27,532 nt of DNA from Reticulomyxa filosa (Eukaryota; Foraminifera; Reticulomyxidae), in assembly GCA_000512085.1 (NCBI GenBank), contig ASPP01013689.1, positions 1 to 27,532 of the forward strand, in the 5' to 3' direction. Within the stretch, counting starts at the first letter, position 1. The number at the start of each line of letters is the position of its first letter. The notes under the pieces were generated by a model. It made no database searches and was not told the DNA's origin. It saw nothing but the letters and a program-made list of their open reading frames with translations. The position numbers were made by a program, and so were the translations under genes. Positions 10,259 through 20,565 of the stretch are shown here, one piece after another.

Positions 10259-10820
10259 GCGCTGGGAAACAGTTGTGAAAATATAGTTATATAATAATGT
10301 GTCAAATTTTTTGAGCTACTTTTTCCAAATGTACCCAAATGTATCTCATAGATTCGTTCTTTTCTAAGGATCAACCTGCAATATTTTTGTGTGTAAAATT
10401 GCGACTAAACAATGATTTTAAATTTGGTATGCAAATAATCATATTTTATTTTTCATCAAAACCTTGCAAACGATGATTTGCTGCACAATACTTTCTCGAG
10501 AATTGAGACAAGTGAACGGAAAAGCGTTCGAGAGCAAGCAGAGCAAAAAAAGACAATTAAAAAATTATCCTTCTGCAAAAATTAATATTTCATAAAAGTA
10601 CCAAAATGTAAGTTAAGAATTATTGTTCCAGGTGTTGGACATTTTATCTGACGTAGGTTTATGTTAAAACGGGACAAAAAAAGAGTGATAGACAATTGCT
10701 TATTTGTTGATTATGAGTAAATCAAGCATCCACGCTTTCAGCAGTCGAAATAACAATTGAAAAAAGAAAACAGCGATCCCGCAAAAATGTTACTGAAAAA
10801 ACTTTTTATTGTGTTATTTT
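10259..10820. other. Intergenic region between convergent genes
   Basis: It separates the stop of the EF-hand membrane protein (+) from the stop of the ZGPAT-like gene (-). The sequence is AT-rich with no coding frame or structured RNA that could be recognised. Both 3' ends must lie here. Confidence 0.5.
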
Positions 10821-12769
10821 TTAAAACTTAAAAGTTTCTTTGTCGTACAATTTTTTATGATCTCTTGCGTTCTCTGTAATTCTCTTTCCTGTTTCTAAAA
10901 TTTTAACTTTTGTCTTATTTTCTGCAATGAGTTGTTGATACTTCTCCTTCATATTAGTATCTTCAGACATTTCCATTTTTTTGGTGTATAAGACAATTTC
11001 CGAATTTAAGACGGCTAGTCTTTCATTGGCATATTTCAATTTATCGGTGTCGGAGACATCTCTGTGGAGATGAGGATCAGTAAGGTTTTTTTTGCGTTTG
11101 GAAGGAACAAGGTAAGGTGTGGGAAGAGTGCTCGAAGGTGTACCTACTTCTTCCATGCGCATATGTACGAGTGTTCTCTTTTTCGGAATAAAATTGGATG
11201 AGTCACGATATTTGGAATAATCATTTCGTATAGTCGCGCCATTACCCGCTGCCACGTTCATATTATTATCATTTCCATTGTTATCATTTCCATTGTTATC
11301 ATTTCCATTGTTATCATTTCCATTGTTATCATTCCATTGTTAGCATCGCCATCATTTCCTTCACTTTGATATGCGTTTTGTTTTTGCTGAACACGCGATT
11401 TAGCATGTGAAACATGGAATGATGTTTTTTGGGGAAGAGATCAGCACTATTATGTTGTTGTTGTTGCGTAGGGAGATGTCTCTCTTGGAGCCATTTCTTT
11501 TGCACTTTTTTTTTTCTTCAGCTCGAGCACGCATTGCACATTGAATGTCATCCAAAGACCGAATGTCGTGCTTGTTAAACCCGAGTCCCGAGTTTTTGCT
11601 AAAAATGTGAACGGGGACAGGCGACCTTTGCCCATCCTGTCCCTTGCCAATCCCCCGTCCATATTTATAGCCATACTTTTCCAAGTACTTCATACCGAAA
11701 CGACTAGTGTGTTTCATCCACGCACAGTACTCACTCGACACCGGTGTCGGTGACAGCAACGATATCACATCAACAACAACATTATTGGAATCGCCATCAT
11801 TGATCGATATGTCAATCTCATTATTATTATTATTATTCGTGTGATTGGAATAAAGTGAAGACTTTCGATTGGAACGACAAGGGTTTTCAGGAATGCAACT
11901 AAATGACAAAATATGGTTTTTGTGAATATAAAAGATTTTGAAATCTTCGCATTTTTGAATGCGATAAAATGACGGGTTGTCTTTTTCTTGTTCGATTATT
12001 TTCCCTTTGTACCACAGCTTTGGATGTGTGTTGTCCCGCTTCACTTTGATCTGCCCATTGGCTATCAGCTCCTCCACGTCCGTCTCGTGTTGCCGCTTCC
12101 CCTTCATGCTGTTGTTAAACAGCACATCGTCGTTGGCTTTGAGAATCACATGCAACTCCAACGATTGATTGATCGGCACCATTCGATCTTGGGGAACAAT
12201 CACGCTTTTTTTTTTTAAGTTTTAAAGGTTTTTAAAAAGGGGTTTTTTTTTTGTCTCACTTCAAAAACAATTATTGACGTGGTTCTACTTGTTTACCCAT
12301 GAGAAAATCGACAAGACTGCTCATAAGAGCATTGACTGTTGTTATGGAAATATTCGCGACATGGAATCTCTGACTCCACTTGTGGAGTCATATGAATGAC
12401 TTTGTATAGGTGTTGACGGCCTAATTCGTAGTTTTGATTGATCACCTGCCGTGGCTCTGCTTGGGCTGATGGAGGGGGCGTTGGTGTTAGCTCTTGCTGT
12501 TGGTACTTTGGAGGTGGTGTTTGAGCTTCGTCACTATTGTTGCCGTCGACGCAAATGTCTGGGGTCTTTGCCAGAGGAGGGGTCACGTCTGTGTCTTTCA
12601 CCTGCAACGGTGGAGTTGCTGCTGTTTCTGCTAACGTGCCAGTTTTGGGGGGAGAGGCAGCCTCCTCACTTGAAATAAGCTCAATTATTTTAGTACGACG
12701 ATATTCATGGCCTATAAAAGACCAAATTAGATTGTTTACTTCATATACATGATCACCAAGATCTGCCAT
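10821..12769 (-). CDS. ZGPAT-like zinc finger CCCH, Tudor-like and G-patch protein (frameshifted as sequenced)
   Basis: Exons 12769-12297, 12204-11448 and 11386-10821. The order of domains matches ZGPAT. A CCCH finger ends exon 1 (residues 137-157; C-x9-C-x5-C-x3-H followed by G). A Tudor-like strand set around L-W-Y-K-G-K-I follows. The G-patch is at about 325-370 (Y-G-Y-K-Y-G-R-G-I-G-K, ending N-S-G-L-G-F), then comes an Asn-rich linker and a C-terminal coiled coil. G-patch proteins recruit and activate DEAH helicases, and ZGPAT is nuclear (RNA processing, transcription repression). Exon 3 needs one extra base to join its start to the final frame; with it the length is 598 residues. The missing base falls in a tandem repeat at 11266-11339. 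The donor at 11447 (GTGCTG) is weak, so the start of exon 3 is less sure than the rest. Confidence 0.8.
11266..11339 (-). repeat. Coding minisatellite: four 15-nt units plus one 14-nt unit
   Basis: Units of ttatcatttccattg start at 11266, 11281, 11296 and 11311. A fifth unit at 11326-11339 lacks one t. On the coding (minus) strand each full unit encodes G-N-D-N-N. The short unit shifts the frame between the upstream G-N-D-G-D-A-N-N part and the downstream N-terminal side of the coiled-coil region. Confidence 0.95.
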
Positions 12770-13285
12770 TTGAACTTAGACTTTATTTCATCGCGGGGGA
12801 AATCTAATTATTTTATTTGTCCGACGCAAACTTCTTTACTTTGTTTAGTTTAGATTAATGTCCAGTACGAAAAGAGTAACTACTTTTCACAAAGGGAACT
12901 CACAATAACAGAAAGGAATGTAGCAACTCGTTCTAAAAAGCAATATATTTTAAAATTTGGATTAAATGTTGTTTTTCAGGGAAAATTATCTCTATAAAAC
13001 TGTCTAACCTTTTAAAAATTGTACTGTAATACAAGTGAAAAATCGGCACCCTTAGCATAGAGATTTTGTGTCAGTAATTTAAAAAACAAGAAATATTAGT
13101 TGTAATTTTTTAGTAAAATAGAAGAAGAATAAAAAAATGAATGTAACCAATATTTAACAAAAAATTTTTACTAAATAAAGAAAAAAAATAGACAAAAACA
13201 CCACTTATCATTGATGATTTAAATTTGAAAATATGGCCCAAATCACTTTGATTTTTCGAGCAATGTGATAGAGTGCGACCCACCA
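12770..13285. other. Intergenic region upstream of the ZGPAT-like gene
   Basis: This lies between the ZGPAT-like start codon and the acyltransferase stop codon, both on the minus strand. It is AT-rich and non-coding as far as can be seen. It should hold the ZGPAT-like promoter and the acyltransferase 3' end, but no element is recognisable. Confidence 0.5.
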
Positions 13286-16134
13286 TCAATCATAACTCTT
13301 TTGCAAGACATGTTCATGTTGCAAGTATTCGGTGTTATGTACATTGGATGCACGTTTCTTTGGTCGTTTCATAACCTTGTCCTGGAGAAGAGTAACCATA
13401 TTCATTATCGGGTTCTCCATCAAAAACCACGCGATAATACTAAAGAACATTGCAGTAAGCCAAATTCCTAGCCACAAAAAGGTGGCATCCCATACGGTGT
13501 AGCGATAGGATCGCTCCAAGCTTTCAATGTACCAATAATAAATGAGCAAATGAATTAAATACATGCAATACGTTAATTTTCCTTTTATTTATTTTTTTGG
13601 TATTGCATACTCAAAGATACGAGCAGAGACGCAAGAATGAATCCTCTCCTTGCACTTGCTAAGAGAGAGAAAAGAGTGTACCTAAAGGTTGGAAAATTTC
13701 AGCAGAGAGGAAATATTTGACAACAGATCCACGTGGAGATCGAGAAGAAGATGAGTTGGAATGCACGTCGGCAATGGCTGGTTCATATCGCAGAGCAAAT
13801 GCAAATATGGACAGGCCAATTCCCCAAGCAGGTCTACTCAAGATTGAGCACGCAATGTTGGAGTTCAAACTCCAGCGATCTTCGGGCGCGTATTGGGTGT
13901 CTTGATACGGCCAAAACACAATGGACCCCAGCACAAATGCAGCCAAGGCTTGCAAGGCATAGTACGTGGTTCTGTGCAAATGAAAGGGTTTGTTTGGTTC
14001 ACTGTGCCACAGGTGTTTGTGGTTGTCAATGATATCAAAGACAAAGTACAATAGCATGCCGGCAAAGTATGGACCCCACCGCGCGTACGGTTTGCTGTAT
14101 ACATCGTTGAAACTGTTACCGTTGTGTTTCACTTCGACGTTTGGATTTCCCATTACGCCGTAAGGGAATTGATAATACACTTCCAAATAAGTGTTTATTG
14201 CTGAATTTGTCATTTTTTAAAAGTATGTATTTTTTTTTTTTTTAAAAAAAGGGACATTTACAAAAAAAGTTAACGAGTATTCATATACCAATGCAAATGA
14301 GAATCAACAAGATGCAAGCAGCCAAGCCCCAACTCTTGCGATAGTAATAACAGCAAACCACCAACGGTGCCAGCCAAAACATTTGCCAGTCGCATTGAAT
14401 GTACCACAGATGTGACATACATATCGTGTGTTCGGTGTCGTTGCCATTGCTGATCAGGTTTGTATATAAAAAGAACATGTTGGACCAATTCTTGCTGCAA
14501 TAGCCGTCCCAATAGTTCCTGTCGATCACCATTGGTCCAAATGGCAATTGGTCCGATATTTTCCAGTTTATCAATGTCACGTAAATCATCATCTTTTGTG
14601 TGATGCATTGCAGCACATTACAAAAGTTGGGAGAAGCACAAGTCAAACAAGCAAACAAAAAACAAAATAAGCAAACAAAGCTGTATTTCACACACCGGAG
14701 CCAATCGCATGTAGCGAAACAAATACGAAAGCGGTATCCAAATGTGCGCTTTGCGTAGACCCATTTGATTACATAACCTTTGTGTCAAAAAAAACAAAAC
14801 AACGACTCATTTTATTAAAAATCGAGTTTTTGTTTTTTTTTTTTTTTGAGAACGTATTTAACAATGTAAAAAAAAAAAAAAACAATGAACTTGAGCAAGC
14901 TCATTGCAGCCAAGAGACCCGATAACCAAAAGAATGTGTCCACGCCATAAAAACCGGCCAATGGAAAAGTGGTGTAAAAGTCATTGATTTGATAATGATA
15001 GAACGAGGGCGCGCTGGTGACAAAGGGTGCCAAGCATAAGAGATTGTCAGTTGGCGCTTCGAGGATGATAAAGTACGCATGTCCCAAGACGACCCAAGTC
15101 ATGGACCACCATCGTAGTCCATCCAAAAACGCCAAGTCATTTTTATCGCGCTTCTTTGTAAAGCTCTTCCATGCGTCTTGCAGACAGAACGTAGATACAA
15201 CAGACGACCACACTGTCGCTATAGTCGTTGTCGTTGCTTTTGCTCCTTCACGCTCTTGATCGTCAATAGACATAAGTGGGATATTCGCCAATCGTCCATT
15301 CTCGTCCGTGTATCTGTCGACTTGCGACTTGGTGGGTGCAACCAATGACCACAATGCCGCCAGGTACTCGACCACACATTGTCGATACATTGTCGTCACC
15401 AACACCAGACACGCAAACACCGCAAACAACACGATCACGAAAATCGCACCGTCATCGAATTTGCGTGGAGGAATACTACAATACACTCCCACATCTGCTG
15501 CGGTTCCATACACTGCAGACACAAACTCGTCAAACGATCCATAGCAGTACGTACTCGCACGCATTACTTTTTCTGCGTCTTCTCCTTTGCAACTTCCTGG
15601 GATGCAACATCCATGTAATGTCAGCACTTGTGTCTTTTTTTTTTTTTTTTTTCAAACATTTACAAAATTTTTTTTGTTCTTGATTATTGCGCGGTTCTTA
15701 CTTATACATGTATACGTAACTGTGTTTGCAGCAGTGCTGGAGTGTAACAATAAGTACCGCCCGCGTACTGACACATGTCATAATTCCCCATCTCATCGTA
15801 ACCAAACGGACCTGCACTAAACGACAGGTATTCAAAGTATTTAAATACTGTCGAGTTCCCTTCCAACAACTCATTTATTAAATAATTCCCAATCCAAAAA
15901 ATGATTACAATCCTCTAAACACTCCTGGCTCGTTAGATTCAATCCTTTACATGTGTCCGGTGCTGGTTGACTACTGCTGTCTTGCAGGTTCATCATGGAT
16001 GTCGCAGTGTACAGCGCTTTTGACTCAATGCCATATCTCGTCTTCAGTAAGTTGATCACGTTTTGAGGGAGTGGCTCGAAAGCGCTGTATACGACACTGA
16101 CCAAAAATTGAGTCGTCAGCAACAATCCAATCAT
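13286..16134 (-). CDS. NRF-6-like acyltransferase-3 family membrane protein
   Basis: Inferred exons: 16134-15716, 15626-about 14884, 14777-14696, 14592-14289, 14200-13682 and 13581-13286, about 785 residues. It opens with a signal peptide, then a Cys-rich NRF domain with paired Cys (Q-E-C-L-E-D-C, M-C-Q-Y-A-G-G-T-Y-C, G-C-C-I-P-G-S-C). The acyltransferase-3 core follows: D-G-L-R-W-W-S-M-T-W-V-V-L-G-H carries the conserved His, then come F-F-W-L-S-G-L-L, Y-L-F-R-Y-M-R-L-A-P, the C-M-S-H-L-W-Y segment, K-P-Y-A-R-W-G-P-Y, and the final L-T-Y-C-M-Y-L-I-H and M-E-N-P segments. Family members (nose resistant to fluoxetine) are multi-pass proteins thought to move or acylate lipids. One extra base in an A6 run (15896-15901, + strand) breaks exon 1, and the exon 2/3 joint next to a 15-base homopolymer does not close in frame. 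An upstream exon is possible because an AG lies just before the start. Confidence 0.8.
15896..15901 (-). other. Apparent +1 frameshift in an A6/T6 run of the acyltransferase gene
   Basis: The signal peptide and first Cys pair are in one frame, while the next Cys-rich block through exon 1's donor is in another. Reading five instead of six T at this run joins them and makes the exon length agree with the phase-1 donor at 15715. Confidence 0.6.
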
Positions 16135-16856
16135 TATCAACACTAATACAGCTTAAAAATAACTAAAAAAACAAAAATTCAGCCAAATTTTTCTGCTCGT
16201 TAGTCTATCAAAAAAAGGTCTTTTTTTGGGACGCACGTGTACAAGGTGTAGTTCTTTGATTTGGATATGCAAATAAAACACAAAGTTTTCAATGCCAACA
16301 ACAAATCAGAAGCAAACTGCTCAAAGTGCAAACGTTTGCGTTTGATCATAAAAATAAACTAACCAAAAAATTTTATTTAAACAATAACTAAAACTGTTTC
16401 GCCCTGACATCGGCTGTCGGATCTTTTTTTTTCTTTTTATTGATAAAAAAAAGTAATTCTAGAAATAGTGATTTGCTATCGTCATTATAATCTTCTAATA
16501 ACGTTTAAAATTAGTGGAATATATTGTTTTGTGCGTGAATGCAGCCATGATGCTGGAGCTACTTTCAGAAATCCTGAACTCCAATGTTGTTTAATTTCCC
16601 ACTTTTAGCAAAAAAAATTAAGATTCGCTTTGATGTAACAAAAAGTTGTACAATTTTTAAATCTTTTTGTGAAATTGCAAAATTTGAAGACACTGGATAT
16701 TTCAAACACCTCACACTAATGAACATCTTTTGTCAAAAATGTAATTCCCGCAAAAATCCAACAACAAAAAAAGACAAGGTCCTATTTCAAGAACTTTGCA
16801 ATAAATTAAATCAAAGTTGTTGTTTTTTTTTCGTAATAATTCGCAACAAAAATAAT
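16135..16856. other. Intergenic region, no gene seen
   Basis: This strip lies between the 3' end of the RPS13 gene and the start of the acyltransferase gene, both on the minus strand. A plus-strand open frame at 16584-16964 overlaps the last RPS13 exon in antisense and has no coding features. No structured RNA was recognised. Confidence 0.5.
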
Positions 16857-17558
16857 TTACGACACAATAGTACCAGCAGTGCGCCAATCATATTTCCAGT
16901 TTGGTGGCAATTTCCGTCTTCTTTTGTAATATCGAGAAATTCTGTGAATTCGCGACTCGATTAAAATCAAACGGTACCTGAAGATGTTAGTTAAAAAAAC
17001 ATTAAACTTTGAGCTTCATTTTTTAAAGTACTGTTTGTTTCTTTCAAAACTTTGCATTTTTGTCCTTTCGGTTTTGTCTCAAGTGTTTACGGATGCTCAT
17101 TGCAGTTTTGATCAATGCATACAAGTCCTCAGGAATTTCAGGAGCCAATCCTATCAAAAGATACGAAAAACAACAAAAAAACCCAGCAATCTATCTTCAG
17201 TGCGACAAACCCAATATTCGTTTGCACACCATTTTTTCGAAGAATGCGCAATATTCTCATTCCCGTGACTTGCGATACTTGTGGAATGGCCTTTTCATCT
17301 CGCAAGCGCGTACCAATTTGTGACGGTGTCATGCCCTTCTTTGAATTGCTGTTTTTACAAAGAATTACATAAAACTTATAAAGCAAAGCAAGCAAACATA
17401 TATTTAGTAACTTGCAAATGGTTTCAATCAATTCTTGTGGTGTTTCTTTAATCCAGGATGGGGCCTTTCGTACATAAGGAAGAGACGAACGGGCTCGTCC
17501 GTGCCTAGTTATTATTCACGTTATTTTTGTCTCCCGGGTTTTCGCACATTTTTCCCAT
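16857..17558 (-). CDS. RPS13: 40S ribosomal protein S13 (uS15)
   Basis: Five exons: 17558-17548, 17504-17412, 17348-17230, 17150-17051 and 16977-16857. They total 444 nt, exactly 147 codons plus TAA, with every phase consistent. uS15 binds 18S rRNA in the small subunit. Recognisable conserved blocks are [71 protein letters not shown] and the [10 protein letters not shown]...L-P-P-N-W-K-Y tail. The length is close to the usual 150-151. Exon 1 is only 11 nt and introns are 43, 63, 79 and 73 nt. Donors are GTGCGA, GTTACT, GTGTGC and GTTTTG; none matches GTAAGT. The N-terminus is shorter than in animals between the H-G and the S-S-L-P block. Confidence 0.95.
17505..17547 (-). other. 43-nt intron after an 11-nt first coding exon of RPS13
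   Basis: It starts GTGCGA and ends AACTAG. Joining across it turns AT + G into the fourth codon and yields the uS15 N-terminus M-G-K-M-H-G. It is the shortest intron inferred in the window. Confidence 0.75.
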
Positions 17559-18225
17559 AAAAAAGAGCTTAAAACAAGGTTGAGTTTTCACAACGTGAAA
17601 GTTTCACTAGTGTTTTGTTACAATATTTTTTTGAACAACATACCCAAAAGTGTGCATTCGCACCATTATCGCTTTGTTCTATTACTTTGAGGTGAAACGA
17701 TCAGAAATTACCTCAAGATTTTCTGGTGATGAATGAGGTTTCTACTCAAGTTTTTTTCCTTTGCTAGGTTCCAACTGAGCTAGTTGAAATTTTTTTTTTT
17801 TGAAGCTAGTTATGCAAGTTGCTCTGCTGTTAATGCAATCTTTTGTATACAATTCATCAAATTAACAGAATAAATTGTCAAAAAAGTAACAGACCATAAA
17901 TTTTTTATGTCTCGCCATTGCAGTTTAAGGAAAATGTTAATTTAAAAATTAGTCAAATTCAAATTTTTCTTGAAATATTGTGGGACGTCTGCTTCTAACA
18001 GTCCACACTAACTGTAATACGACGATAGATTTGCTACTTAAAGAAAGTGTAAATTCCATGAAACGAAATCAAATTAAATAAGTAAAACGTAAATTGAGAA
18101 GAAATGAAAGGAAAGAGACAAAGGAGAAAGAAGTAAGTTGTGAAGAAAGTTTAGCCTACTGGGGATTCATCAGTTCCATTTACGTTCGAGTATTTATAGT
18201 AGGGACTTGTCCTACAATATGATGA
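17559..18225. other. Upstream region of RPS13 and 3' flank of the next gene
   Basis: AT-rich sequence with an almost pure purine patch at about 18100-18135. No coding frame was found. RPS13 regulatory DNA is expected in the first part, but no motif can be named. Confidence 0.5.
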
Positions 18226-20209
18226 TCAAAATGTTGTATATACGGAATTGGAAGAAAATAATTTCACGGCTTTTGTAATATGAATCTGAAACACAAAGGA
18301 AAAAAAAGTATTTCGAAAGTTATTATTCGCACATAAAAACAGACGTCACAAGTTGCAAGCACACATAAACCAAAATGCTGAACACCACAAATCACACACA
18401 CATTGATTAAAGAAAATATCAATGAAAAAGGAAGAAAAAAAATTGGAAAAATTCAATATTTGGCTACAATATGATTTACTTCTTCATGAAGCAACAACCC
18501 CCACCAACAAAAATCAAAAAATATTTGAACTAAGATAAACTGAAAATTATATAAGTACAAAAAAAAAAGCACCTAAGAGCAATGAAATAATGAATAGATG
18601 ATTGCGTCTTGAACAAAACCTGATCAAAAACACCGTCGTCTAAGTCAATCACTTCAAAAAAAAACAAACCCCTTTTGTTTTTCAGGATTGCCATTCATCT
18701 AATTTTGAAACTATTCGACCATTTGTGATGGCATTATAAAAACAGACACACGCATAAACGCATTGTACAACAAAATTAAAAAAAGCGAGATAAATACATT
18801 AGGAGAAAAAAATAATATATTGAATACCATCCGCATAATTCAGTCCCGGCCTCGTCGTCAGCAGCTTCTTTGTTAGTGGTTTCTCCACCCAGCAGTGGTT
18901 CGTGCAAGTTATTGCTTTCAATTTCAAGTGATTTTCCCTTTTTTTTTTGTTCCAAAAAATTCAACCAGTTTATTCAAAGAGATATGTACATTGATATTTT
19001 TTGTCACATAAAATAAAATGATTACAAAAAGGGATTTCTTGAATTTTGGTTGTTTTGCTGGTGTCTGCAGTTGCATATCGGGTGTTTTGGATAATTCAAT
19101 CGGCACGTGTGAGTGTATTTCTCCACCTTCCCCTTCAATTTGTTTCTCATACTCATGTCGCACATTGTGTTTTTGTTCTCCACCTGTATCATCTAAAAAA
19201 AAAGAGGAAAGAAAAAAAAAAAAATGGGGAAAAAAAAAAAAAAAAGGGGGAAAAAAAGAAATGGCGCAATAGTGCAATTTACATACTATGAATGGAATTT
19301 TTCTTTTTCGTCAGTGCCCAGCGGCTGTTGAAACTGAGTGACGCGCATCATTTTCTGTTTCAACAAAAGATTGTCTTGCAACAAGGACTGTGTGATTGTG
19401 TCTTCCTTTTTCGGCTCGTGGTCGGTCTTCTCTGGCCCTGGGGCGGGTGTTGCCGTGTCCTTTGGATTGGACGACGCAATTGGCTCAGTTCGAAAATATT
19501 CGCTTGGATCAATCACTGCATCATTGTCAGCGTTGATTTTTTCGTTTCGCAATTTCGATAGCACCGTTTCACTCACACGTGTCTTTCGCTTCTCTTCTTT
19601 TGGGTTCTTGTCATCATTGTAAAGGCCGGGGTCCGAATGCTTCTTTTTTTTGTCATGATGGTGATGATGGTGATGTTTGCCACTATGCTTGCGATGGGAT
19701 TTGTGATGCACAGAAGATCCAAGCACTTCCTATTCATTACCATTACACACATATTCACTTAGATATATTTATTTGCGCATGATATGTGGTATGTACACGT
19801 ACACTTTTGCTTAACGTGCAACACTCGTCTCAAATGCGAATCGCTGTCGTTTTTTATCAAATCGACACAGTTCAGTTTCTTCGTCTTCTCTTTATCGAGA
19901 CAATCAAATACTTCTTGACATTGTGACGATTTTATCTCTGGCACCACCTTCTTCATCATCTTCTCGAAATCGGACACATCTATAGTATGCCCATACTTTT
20001 TTTTTTTGTAAATATAAACCCACAATATATACGTACGGATCGCCTTCTATGTCCCCCTTGTTCCGTTTGTGCGCGTGTTTTTGGAGATTCAGAAATCAGT
20101 CAACATAACTTATATTCTTTGCTTGATGTTTCTCCAATTTTTCAATCTCAGTACGAAGTCCTTCATATATATCCTCAGTTGAAGCGTTTACTCGTGCGTC
20201 TGAGAGCAT
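18226..20209 (-). CDS. Unidentified multi-exon protein, acidic with His/Lys-rich segment
   Basis: Probable exons: 20209-20105, 19995-19803, 19725-19287, 19192-19026, 18937-18828, 18651-18620 and 18285-18226 (stop 18226-18228). Coding character is clear in the first five: a short N-terminal coiled coil (L-R-T-E-I-E-K-L-E-K-H), a segment S-D-F-E-K-M-M-K-K-V-V...V-F-D-C-L-D-K-E-K-T-K-K-L-N that resembles a degenerate EF-hand, a run of seven His followed by Lys, and then charged, probably disordered sequence. Several phases agree (exon 2 to 3, exon 4 to 5, exon 6 to 7), but joins 3-4 and 5-6 do not close in frame, so an exon may be missing or a homopolymer miscounted; the 3-4 intron holds very long A/G runs. 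A possible 20-nt microexon lies near 20041-20060 beside a GTACGT donor. No function can be assigned; calcium binding is only a guess. Confidence 0.55.
19199..19258 (+). repeat. Low-complexity purine tract in an intron
   Basis: Nearly 60 bases of A runs with interspersed G, forming the pyrimidine-rich 3' part of an intron on the minus strand. Such runs are prone to length errors and lie beside a splice joint that does not close in frame. Confidence 0.9.
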
Positions 20210-20565
20210 AGTCGGTTTAACCGTTGAAATAAGGTGGAAATGTGCCAACATTTCTTTTACTTTTTTTTCTCTGGAAAAGTGGTGCCTGGTCTTGTAACTA
20301 GCTAAAGAGCTAGTTTGATTACAAATAAAAAAAGGATATATGCAACACTTCAACTGAAAACTTTTTCTACTGCTTTCACAGGTTAGCTTGTCAAGTTGTT
20401 ATTTGCTAATGAAAACTCGTGAAGACACTAAAAAAATTTTGTATATTTTGTTTTTGTTGGAAGCTGAATGATCTTAATAGTGTTGTGAGCTAAATCTGAG
20501 GTTTTTGTCGTGTTGTTTAAGAAAATCCCCTTCATGCTTATGTTTTATTTACTGCCACGATTCAA
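20210..20565. promoter_or_regulatory. Divergent intergenic region, presumed shared promoter region
   Basis: It separates the start codons of two divergently transcribed genes (20209 minus and 20566 plus) by 356 bases, so both promoters must lie here or in unseen leader exons. The sequence is AT-rich with a GCTAGCTC-like palindromic patch near 20298-20313 (agctaaagagctagtt). No known promoter motif was identified. Confidence 0.4.

Noticed and set aside
14221..14250. Poly-T/poly-A runs near exons as possible retroposon tails
   Set aside because: They lie inside introns at the pyrimidine-tract position and have no target-site duplications.
16584..16964. 126-codon plus-strand open frame
   Set aside because: It overlaps the last RPS13 exon in antisense and has no family features.
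19640..19690. Run of seven His codons suggesting vector or tag contamination
   Set aside because: It is embedded in a longer native exon with His/Lys mixtures and irregular codons and is flanked by introns, so it is natural low-complexity sequence.
20041..20060. 20-nt microexon in the orphan gene reading as an EF-hand loop piece
   Set aside because: The frame that looks EF-hand-like does not join to the next exon; the only in-phase version encodes an Arg-rich peptide, so it is mentioned only as a possibility.
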